From Geobacter sp. UBA698 (GTDB lineage: Bacteria; Desulfobacterota; Desulfuromonadia; Geobacterales; Pseudopelobacteraceae): a DNA stretch of 7,040 bases. Numbering within the stretch: position 1 is the first letter of the stretch; each line of letters opens with the position of its first letter. A model generated the notes under the pieces. The model had not been told where the DNA came from. It saw nothing but the letters and a program-made list of their open reading frames with translations, and searched no databases. The stretch spans positions 1 through 7,040 of the forward strand of contig DBMM01000069.1 in assembly GCA_002298925.1 (NCBI GenBank), given 5' to 3'. Positions 1-4,501 of this stretch are shown in pieces. A program made the position numbers and the translations under genes.

Positions 1-616
1 TGGCCACAGCGATGCCGCCGATGAAGAAACAAATCACCGCGATCCAGGAAGCCAGGTTGAGCTGAAGCGTTCCGCTGATGCCGTGACCACTTGTGCAGCC
101 TCCGGCAAGGCGAGCGCCAAAAGCCATGATCAGGCCGCCTGCAAATGCGACTGCCGCACGCAGCGTCATGCTGTCGCCGAAGCGTTCAGTCCACAGGGGC
201 GGGAGCCATTCGTTGGAGAACTCGCCACCGGTGACGGCGGCAAGAGCGCCCCCGACGATGATGGAGATCACGAAGACGATTTCCCATCCCATGCGTGGCG
301 GGTTGTCTTTAAAGTAAACGAGTGATGCAGTGTGGCGCGGCACGATGAGCTTGCCGAGAAAGCCCGCGAGCTGCGCGTAGAACGATGAGACTCCAATGGG
401 TTTATCGGAAAAGTAAAATGTCAACCAGGAAAGCACTCCAATGCCCGCACCTGCCAGATAAGGTGACCAGGCAGGCCCCGCATATTCGCGTGCGTCCACG
501 AATGTCCCCGCATCGGCCGCAGCGCATATGAGCAGGAGAGCAAGGGTGCCACTGAGATAAGAAACACACTTCGGAATCACTCGGCAAGGAGAACGCGTAT
601 TCGTGGGCCTGTTCAT
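1..616 (-). CDS. YeeE/YedE family sulfur-compound transporter, C-terminus cut by window edge
   Basis: Translating the minus strand from ATG 616-614 gives 205 residues open to the window edge. The family are inner-membrane proteins implicated in uptake of thiosulfate or related sulfur species. The hallmark GARLAGGCTSGHGISG is visible at about residues 167-182, with the conserved Cys at 174. Hydrophobic segments lie at about residues 19-34, 52-68, 110-128, 151-168 and 189-204, fitting a polytopic membrane protein. The start is chosen because an AAGGGG motif lies just upstream and because the ATG overlaps the rhodanese stop as ATGA, a typical translational-coupling junction. The rhodanese neighbour fits a sulfur uptake and transfer role. 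The exact substrate is inferred, and a second half of the protein is expected beyond base 1. Confidence 0.9.
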   Translation of the reverse strand, partial: MNRPTNTRSPCRVIPKCVSYLSGTLALLLICAAADAGTFVDAREYAGPAWSPYLAGAGIGVLSWLTFYFSDKPIGVSSFYAQLAGFLGKLIVPRHTASLVYFKDNPPRMGWEIVFVISIIVGGALAAVTGGEFSNEWLPPLWTERFGDSMTLRAAVAFAGGLIMAFGARLAGGCTSGHGISGTLQLNLASWIAVICFFIGGIAVA

Positions 617-990
617 TTCATCCCCTTCTGCCCGATCTCTTTTTCAACCGGGAATCCGCCGTTCTTCCACGCTTGCCAGCTTCCGGGGACGTTGCAGACG
701 CAGCCGAACCCTTCCAGTTTCAAAATGCTCGTCGCAATGCTCGCGCGATAGCCGCTGTCGCAATACACGGCCGTTGGCTTGGTTTTGTCCAGTGTCCCGA
801 GGTGTTGGCGCAATTCGCCCAGGAAAATATGGCGGGTATTGGGGATGTGGCCGCTTTGCCATTCACCCGGTGCGCGTACGTCGAGAAGCTGCAGTTTTTC
901 CCCCGCGCGTTTGATCTCATGCACCGTCATTTGCCCCACATCTTCCAGCGGCAGGCCGGCGTTATGCGTCAGCGCCTGCGGAAAGTTCAA
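613..990 (-). CDS. Single-domain rhodanese-like sulfurtransferase, probably the C-terminal part of an MBL-rhodanese fusion
   Basis: 125 residues. A rhodanese fold is shown by LLDVRAPGEWQSGHIP (35-50) and the active-site loop VYCDSGYRA (75-83), where Cys77 would carry the persulfide. The domain ends with VPGSWQAWKNGGFPVEKE (101-118). From memory, this pattern, including GLPLEDVGQMTVHEIK before the domain, resembles the C-terminal rhodanese of MBL-fold hydrolase/rhodanese fusions. Here the MBL part is absent: an in-frame TAG lies at 1006-1008, only five codons upstream. The start shown is TTG at 990 with no good ribosome binding site, so it is uncertain. A better-placed purine-rich motif precedes ATG 1003-1001, which opens only a 13-codon ORF in another frame. 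The downstream YeeE/YedE gene overlaps it by four bases. The protein is probably cytoplasmic and may pass on imported sulfur. Confidence 0.85.
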   Translation of the reverse strand: MNFPQALTHNAGLPLEDVGQMTVHEIKRAGEKLQLLDVRAPGEWQSGHIPNTRHIFLGELRQHLGTLDKTKPTAVYCDSGYRASIATSILKLEGFGCVCNVPGSWQAWKNGGFPVEKEIGQKGMK

Positions 991-1136
991 TAAGGAGTGG
1001 CATACCTACCCCTGCCTGTTTTGTTCAGGCCGTCCGCAATAGACATCCTCTGGAGTCAAGCACCCAATATAAGGCTCTGCTGCTCTGCTTTTTAGTTCGA
1101 CCATATTTCACACCATTCATTTATCGTTGAGTTTAA

Positions 1137-1186
1137 AAGAAGGCGTGACTCTTGAAAAGAGTAGCCTATCCTTTATGCGCCTTCTT
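1137..1186 (-). terminator. Probable intrinsic terminator downstream of the CHRD gene
   Basis: Perfect 9-bp arms AAGAAGGCG (1137-1145) and CGCCTTCTT (1178-1186) enclose 32 bases. On the minus strand the stem ends in CTT and runs into a short T-tract (CTTCTTTTAAAC). A second perfect 6-bp stem, ACTCTT (1148-1153) with AAGAGT (1157-1162) and a 3-base loop, is nested inside, giving a compact branched hairpin. It lies about 110 bases past the CHRD stop, so it could terminate that transcript. Because it also precedes the rhodanese-YeeE pair, an attenuator role is possible but not shown. Confidence 0.5.
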
Positions 1187-1234
1187 CTCGCCCATGAAGA
1201 TTTTCTGCAGTAAGAGGTCGAATCATGGGCGAGA
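1186..1234. repeat. 12-bp inverted repeat abutting the terminator hairpin
   Basis: TCTCGCCCATGA (1186-1197) and TCATGGGCGAGA (1223-1234) are perfect reverse complements around a 25-base loop. The first arm shares base 1186 with the neighbouring 9-bp hairpin, so the two stems sit back to back. No T-tract follows on either strand. It may be an RNA structure in the 3' region of the CHRD transcript or a protein-binding site. The pairing is certain, the role is not. Confidence 0.6.
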
Positions 1235-1298
1235 CTGAACAGATATTACAATGGCCTGCGGAGCGGCAAATCCGATTGTATGGTGATTCAAGATGTTT

Positions 1299-1769
1299 TT
1301 ACTTGATTTGTCCCCGAATCTCCCCATCAGGGTTGGCGTCGGTGTGAACATTAACGTAGGTATCACCCGCTTTGATAAGTTGCACCAGATCATCGATCGA
1401 TTTTCCCATCAGGTCGCCAGACAGGTCTTTAGCAGTAATGCTTCCCTCGGACAGGGTCCCACTGAATTTACCTTCCTTTTTCGGCCCGGTAAAAAGATTT
1501 GCGAGAGGCGTACCGTTCTTGCCCATCATGCCGTGGTGGATGTGTGCAGCGATTGTATTCTCGATATTCTTCACCTTCAGCTTGTAGCTCAGTTCCTTGC
1601 CATCGCTGCTCAGCTTGAACTTGACTTCACCTTTGGCCTTTGTCTTTACGCTCGGAACCTGGTCATTCCCTGAGAGTTTGGCGTGAAAACTCTTATCAGC
1701 GGCGAATCCGACCGAGACTGTCAAAATTGTGGACAGAATCACGAACAACAACAGTTTTACTCTTTTCAT
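1299..1769 (-). CDS. Exported CHRD-domain protein
   Basis: 156 residues from ATG 1769, chosen over the in-frame TTG at 1787 because AAAGGAGA lies directly between them as the ribosome binding site. Residues 1-23 form a Sec signal peptide: basic MKR, a hydrophobic core, and likely cleavage after GFA. The rest is one CHRD domain (named from chordin): FHAKLSGNDQVPSV near residue 28, the AHIHHG motif at 75-80, and the closing YVNVHTDANPDGEIRGQI at 138-155. The histidine- and acid-rich conserved sites suggest a beta-sandwich that could bind metal, but biochemical function in bacteria is poorly defined. The product should be periplasmic or secreted. The gene looks monocistronic, with a terminator upstream at 1835-1862 and hairpins downstream. 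Confidence 0.9.
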   Translation of the reverse strand: MKRVKLLLFVILSTILTVSVGFAADKSFHAKLSGNDQVPSVKTKAKGEVKFKLSSDGKELSYKLKVKNIENTIAAHIHHGMMGKNGTPLANLFTGPKKEGKFSGTLSEGSITAKDLSGDLMGKSIDDLVQLIKAGDTYVNVHTDANPDGEIRGQIK

Positions 1770-1834
1770 GGCATTTCTCCTTTTCAATATATTTCCTAGA
1801 ATGAATATTCTGAGCTATTAATAACAAGTCTACA

Positions 1835-1862
1835 AAGAGCTGCATCCGAAGATGCAGCTCTT
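1835..1862 (-). terminator. Intrinsic terminator after the PRC-barrel gene
   Basis: A perfect 12-bp stem, AAGAGCTGCATC with GATGCAGCTCTT, is closed by the stable tetraloop TTCG as read on the minus strand. It is followed by TGTAGACTTGTTATT, a weak T-rich tail. It starts 74 bases past the PRC-barrel stop and stands before the CHRD gene, so it probably separates the two transcripts. The near-perfect stem could also work weakly in the other direction. Confidence 0.75.
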
Positions 1863-1936
1863 ATCGTTGCCTGTAAGTCGAAATTACTCAGCAGCTACTT
1901 CCGCAACGAAAACAAGTTACATGCGGGGTCATATCC

Positions 1937-2347
1937 CTAATGAAGCGGACGCGATTCAGTCTCATAGTAAGAATGGATTTCCTTCACCCAGGAAGGATCT
2001 GACATGTTAGGCCACTTGTCCTTATCAAATCCGGGTGCAAGTTTAAGGCGATCCTTCTCCACGTTTAGCACGAATCGCTTGTTTTTTGTATCGAGCGTCA
2101 ACGCGTTCCATGGCACCGCGAAAAGCTTTTCCCCCATACCGAGGAAGCCGCCGAAGGACAACACCGCATAAATCACTTTGCCGCTCTGAGTGTCCAACAT
2201 GATTTCCTTGATGTCCCCCAAATCTTCGTCTTTATGATTGTAGACGTCGTTTCCAATGAGTGTGCCGGCACCCATCAGCATGGGTCCGGGGCCACCGTGC
2301 GGGTTTGCTTTGTACATACCATATGTATCGCGATCTTCGTAATTCAT
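1937..2347 (-). CDS. PRC-barrel domain protein
   Basis: 136 residues starting at ATG 2347 behind a clear ribosome binding site (AAAGGAGATAAAC). A short Gly/Pro-rich N-terminus (18-29) leads into a PRC-barrel fold: LIGNDVYNHKDEDLGDIKEI (30-49), then SGKVIYAVLSFGGFLGMGEK (55-74) and LFAVPWNALTLD (75-86). The tail has PGFDKDKWPNMSD (105-117) and EIHSYY (123-128), which from memory is typical of stress-linked stand-alone PRC-barrel proteins. PRC barrels are small beta-barrels that mediate protein or RNA contacts; the partner is unknown here. There is no signal peptide or membrane segment, so it should be cytoplasmic. Small membrane protein genes lie upstream and a strong terminator downstream. 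Confidence 0.9.
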   Translation of the reverse strand: MNYEDRDTYGMYKANPHGGPGPMLMGAGTLIGNDVYNHKDEDLGDIKEIMLDTQSGKVIYAVLSFGGFLGMGEKLFAVPWNALTLDTKNKRFVLNVEKDRLKLAPGFDKDKWPNMSDPSWVKEIHSYYETESRPLH

Positions 2348-2374
2348 GTTTATCTCCTTTCAAGAATGAGGTTA

Positions 2375-2395
2375 GTTGACTTTCTTAAGGTCAAC
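2375..2395. promoter_or_regulatory. Dyad symmetry upstream of the PRC-barrel gene
   Basis: GTTGAC (2375-2380) and GTCAAC (2390-2395) are perfect inverted arms nine bases apart, 27 bases upstream of the PRC-barrel start. The size and position would fit an operator or a leader hairpin. I see no convincing -35/-10 pair to anchor it. Confidence 0.3.
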
Positions 2396-2411
2396 ATTGA
2401 GAATCACCATA

Positions 2412-2423
2412 GCCCAATTGGGC
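2412..2423. repeat. 12-bp perfect palindrome GCCCAATTGGGC
   Basis: A loop-free palindrome in the leader between the small membrane gene and the PRC-barrel gene. With no loop it is more likely a dimeric DNA-binding site than an RNA hairpin, though a chance occurrence cannot be excluded. Confidence 0.35.
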
Positions 2424-2476
2424 GTCGGTGAAGTGCATCTCCGGCTATTTTGCATACCATTGACTTCTCTACTACT

Positions 2477-2487
2477 CCACCTCCTTT
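2477..2487 (-). promoter_or_regulatory. Orphan near-perfect Shine-Dalgarno sequence
   Basis: The minus strand reads AAAGGAGGTGG, as strong as the ribosome binding sites of the neighbouring small genes, but no start codon stands 4-12 bases downstream. The next ATG (2460) is 16 bases away and opens only an 18-codon ORF ending at 2404. It may mark the front of a lost third small gene. Confidence 0.4.
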
Positions 2488-2510
2488 CTCTAGCAGGGTG
2501 GGACAACTTC

Positions 2511-2594
2511 TTACCGTCTCCTACTCCAGTAAAAACCGCCTCCGCCTAACAAAAAGATCACCACTAATATAATAATGATTAACTCTATGCTCAT
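2511..2594 (-). CDS. Small single-pass membrane protein, 27 residues
   Basis: ATG 2594 lies 7 bases after an ideal ribosome binding site (AAAGGAGGTGA, 2602-2612) and opens a 27-codon frame ending in TAA at 2511. The product begins MSIE, then a hydrophobic stretch LIIIILVVIFLL (5-16), a GGGG turn (17-20), and FYWSRRR at the C-terminus. This is one transmembrane helix with a positively charged end, which would be cytoplasmic under the positive-inside rule. It resembles the widespread class of tiny stress-associated membrane peptides, but I cannot assign a named family with certainty. A second small membrane gene lies upstream and the PRC-barrel gene downstream. The function is unknown. Confidence 0.8.
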   Translation of the reverse strand: MSIELIIIILVVIFLLGGGGFYWSRRR

Positions 2595-2763
2595 GGTTCA
2601 GTCACCTCCTTTCCTTGCGTCAGAATTGATCTGCTGGCCCTCCAAGCTTTACAGAACCGGCGGTCACGCCAATGTTCGAACGGACTTTTCCCTGTCCCAT
2701 TGTCGTGTCTTTGCCGCAGTTCGGCTTTTGACGTCAGCGAGCATTTATTGCCGCAGTGCCGTC

Positions 2764-2844
2764 TCAGGTGCACCCACGCAGGAGAAACAGCACCAGCAAG
2801 ATCGGGAGCGGGATTCCCAAGAGCCACAGTACAGATCCACCCAA
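2764..2844 (-). CDS. Small membrane protein, 26 residues, apparently frameshifted from its strong ribosome binding site
   Basis: The frame read from TTG 2844 to TGA 2764 ends in LLGIPLPILLVLFLLRGCT, a clean transmembrane helix with a short basic tail that looks like a conserved tiny membrane protein. The strong ribosome binding site at 2875-2883 instead serves ATG 2869 in a different frame, giving MRNTEEGKIGW and then an unconvincing sequence. Removing one A from the GGAAAGA run at about 2846-2851 would join MRNTEEG to the hydrophobic frame as a protein of about 34 residues. Either the gene has a one-base frameshift (real or a sequencing error), or translation begins at the TTG behind the weaker AAGGAAAGA. 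The hydrophobic frame is well supported; the start is not. Confidence 0.65.
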   Translation of the reverse strand: MGGSVLWLLGIPLPILLVLFLLRGCT

Positions 2845-2874
2845 TCTTTCCTTCTTCTGTGTTGCGCATAGCTA

Positions 2875-2883
2875 TCCTCCTTT
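2875..2883 (-). promoter_or_regulatory. Strong ribosome binding site for ATG 2869
   Basis: The minus strand reads AAAGGAGGA, five bases before ATG 2869. It shows that a translated start is, or was, at 2869, which is what makes the one-base disagreement with the downstream hydrophobic frame noticeable. Confidence 0.7.
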
Positions 2884-2899
2884 CTCTGATTGTTTTTTC

Positions 2900-2939
2900 C
2901 ACTGCCGGCTGCTGCGTATTGCCACACCAGCCGGCAGTG
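2900..2939. repeat. GC-rich 12-bp stem-loop between the cytochrome remnant and the small membrane gene
   Basis: CACTGCCGGCTG (2900-2911) and CAGCCGGCAGTG (2928-2939) are perfect inverted arms around 16 bases. On the minus strand it begins 18 bases past the stop of the cytochrome remnant, where a terminator would sit, but it is followed by GAAAAAAC rather than a T-tract. On the plus strand the tail is CTTAATTT, only weakly U-rich. It could be a weak plus-strand terminator, an mRNA-stabilising hairpin or part of a leader. A 10-bp palindrome, TTAGCGCTAA, lies nearby at 2952-2961. Confidence 0.6.
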
Positions 2940-2957
2940 CTTAATTTAGAGTTAGCG

Positions 2958-3038
2958 CTAAAGTGCCCTCATAAATGCAACAAGGTCCTTCTTTTCCTGT
3001 TCGCTTAGTCTGGTTTGAAAAATCCTGTTGGGCGATGA
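2958..3038 (-). pseudogene. Orphan C-terminal tail of a c-type cytochrome or di-haem peroxidase
   Basis: Between a TGA at 3039-3041 and a TAG at 2958-2960, the minus strand encodes 26 residues ending RLSEQEKKDLVAFMRAL. Such a closing helix (Leu-Ser/Thr-x-x-Glu-Lys-x-x-Leu-Val-x-Phe-hydrophobic-x-Ala-Leu) is typical of the C-terminus of class I cytochromes c and MauG/cytochrome c peroxidase proteins. No CXXCH haem site and no start codon or ribosome binding site precede it. It is therefore read as the surviving 3' end of a deleted gene, cut where the 81-residue gene now ends (3044). It is short, so the match could be fortuitous, but the pattern is distinctive. Confidence 0.55.
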
Positions 3039-3043
3039 TCAGG

Positions 3044-3289
3044 CTATGCTTCTTCCCACTGCAAATCCCACCCGTGGCCCCAAAATGTTTCGATTGTGTT
3101 CTCAACATCAGCCATTGTCCTCTGCGGTGCAACTTCAGCTTTTTCTACGTTGCCGTCCTGCAGTTCCAGGCAGATGATAAAAACCTGACCGCCAGCTTCA
3201 AAGAAATCGTTGTTTTCACGTTTAACAAAAATATTGGCACGTCCTTTTTCATTGTCCAGATTGATAGATGCGATGATTTTATGTTCCAT
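3044..3289 (-). CDS. Hypothetical 81-residue protein
   Basis: ATG 3289 is preceded by a good ribosome binding site (AAGGAGAAGGA), and the frame ends at TAG 3044. I do not recognise the family. The protein is soluble: no signal peptide or membrane helix, an acidic C-terminus (WDLQWEEA), one cysteine (residue 40, in VFIICLEL), and alternating hydrophobic runs (KIIASINL, RANIFVKREN, GQVFIICLELQDG) that suggest a small beta-rich domain followed by a helix (DVENTIETFWGHGW). It lies 81 bases downstream of the catalase-like gene on the same strand and may belong to the same transcript. Confidence 0.7.
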   Translation of the reverse strand: MEHKIIASINLDNEKGRANIFVKRENNDFFEAGGQVFIICLELQDGNVEKAEVAPQRTMADVENTIETFWGHGWDLQWEEA

Positions 3290-3370
3290 TTCCTTCTCCT
3301 TGCTTTTGTATTCGCTGCTCCTTATTACGAGATATTCGTTGCGGATCTCAGTGGTTGAACTCTCCGTTGC

Positions 3371-4501
3371 TTATTTGCCAGGTTCCATTAACTGCTTGTT
3401 GTTTTGCTTATGACGGAATTCGGACAAGCGCCGGTAAATTTCAACCCTTGCCCGGTTGATGCCGCCGATCGGTCGATGTTCAATCAGGGAATGTGACGGG
3501 GAGAGTGACAGATCCTCAGCCAGTTCCTCACGCTCCGCCGTACGGAAAGCCTGGGGAGGAATGCGAATAGTGGCCACCTTGATAAAGGGGGATTCCTTTT
3601 CACTCCATTCCACACCGGCATCTTCAACCGGCATCCGGCCAGGATCTTTTTGAACTTGAATCATAAAATCAAAGCTTGCCTCATGCGCTGCTAGGTGTTT
3701 TTCCATATTTTCAGTGAGATAATGATCGGTAAGCACTTGCGGCAAGTGACTTTTATATTGAGAGGTGGGAACTATGGTGTATTTTACACAGTGGTCTGTC
3801 CCATATAGATAAGGAGTCGTACTCCAATAGCGGATGTCCAAGGGACTGGTCTGGTTTTGTCGCGCCTTGCGTAGTTCGTTAATGACATGGAAATTGCCGG
3901 ACAAAACCAGGCGAGTTGCAAAAACCAGAGGCGACCATTCGATGCTGTAATACACTGCATCGTGGAATAGTTCGACCGTTCCCAATGGCATGGTCGGATA
4001 GCTTATCAGGATAAAATCCTGTGTTTCTTTCTCTTCGTTTTGTGTTGGAAACCGCTCCCCTTTAACTCCCATGATTTTTATGGCAAAACCCCGGAGGTCT
4101 TTGACTTTGTCCGACTGGATCTTCCCGCTGGAGCTGGAAATTCGAATCCAGGCGGGATAGGTGTGGGGTAACGCAAATATTCCTGCCTTAAGCTCCGCCG
4201 GGATGTTCGGCTCCACAATGAATTCGGCTCGTAAACAGGCCAGAGTTTTCGGGTGCGCGTCACGTCTGGTCTGGCCTGCGGGATAATCTTCGGACATTTT
4301 TTTTTGCAATATGACTTCCATGTTTTTTATAAGGCGTTCTTCACCGCGAGGGACTTTTTCAAATCTGGTTATGTCACCAGATTTTTTTGTTAATGATTGC
4401 ATGTTGAACCTCTCATCTGTTTTTTTGTTTGTGATCGAATTGGTACATGCAAAGCTCATCAGTGCCAATGCCAACAGCATCACGGTACACTTGTCGCGCA
4501 T
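3371..4501 (-). CDS. Catalase-fold haem protein (y4iL-like) with N-terminal export or anchor signal
   Basis: 376 residues. The body matches the small catalase-like (y4iL-type) subfamily. RDAHPKTLACLRAEF (80-94) aligns with the catalase distal-haem motif, with His83 as catalytic His. TYPAWIRISSSSGK (114-127) and DKVKDLRGFAIKIMG (131-145) match the core. HRPIGGINRARVEIY (342-356) places Arg352 and Tyr356 with the spacing of the proximal haem-Tyr motif. These assignments come from reading motifs, not an alignment. The likely role is peroxide or related oxidant breakdown. Residues 1-19 (hydrophobic 8-18, then Cys19) resemble a signal or lipoprotein peptide, but SFAC is a poor lipobox. ATG 4501 follows the copA stop directly (TGA-ATG), implying translational coupling. 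Codon use looks more AT-rich than copA. Confidence 0.88.
   Translation of the reverse strand: MRDKCTVMLLALALMSFACTNSITNKKTDERFNMQSLTKKSGDITRFEKVPRGEERLIKNMEVILQKKMSEDYPAGQTRRDAHPKTLACLRAEFIVEPNIPAELKAGIFALPHTYPAWIRISSSSGKIQSDKVKDLRGFAIKIMGVKGERFPTQNEEKETQDFILISYPTMPLGTVELFHDAVYYSIEWSPLVFATRLVLSGNFHVINELRKARQNQTSPLDIRYWSTTPYLYGTDHCVKYTIVPTSQYKSHLPQVLTDHYLTENMEKHLAAHEASFDFMIQVQKDPGRMPVEDAGVEWSEKESPFIKVATIRIPPQAFRTAEREELAEDLSLSPSHSLIEHRPIGGINRARVEIYRRLSEFRHKQNNKQLMEPGK

Larger units (their letters stand above)
991..1298. other. Intergenic stretch between the CHRD and rhodanese genes
   Basis: I see no convincing gene here. The stretch holds two abutting inverted repeats (1137-1186 and 1186-1234) and a small 5-bp hairpin (GCCTG/CAGGC, 1014-1030) just upstream of the rhodanese start region on the minus strand. 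A 13-codon ORF (ATG 1003 to TAA 962, minus strand) has an AGGGGTAGGT-like motif before it and overlaps the start of the rhodanese frame. It could be a leader peptide or a remnant of an old start. A TTGACT hexamer sits near 1055 on the minus strand, but I see no matching -10 box, so no promoter is claimed. Confidence 0.5.

Noticed and set aside
1293..1673. Plus-strand ORF over the CHRD gene
   Set aside because: The minus-strand frame has a signal peptide, a ribosome binding site and a full CHRD domain; this frame has none.
2404..2460. 18-codon ORF after the orphan Shine-Dalgarno
   Set aside because: Its spacing of 16 bases is too long and the peptide has no notable feature.
2591..2902. Minus-strand ORF of 103 codons covering both small membrane genes
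   Set aside because: Only its first residues follow a ribosome binding site; the rest lacks domain features and replaces a convincing transmembrane frame offset by one base.
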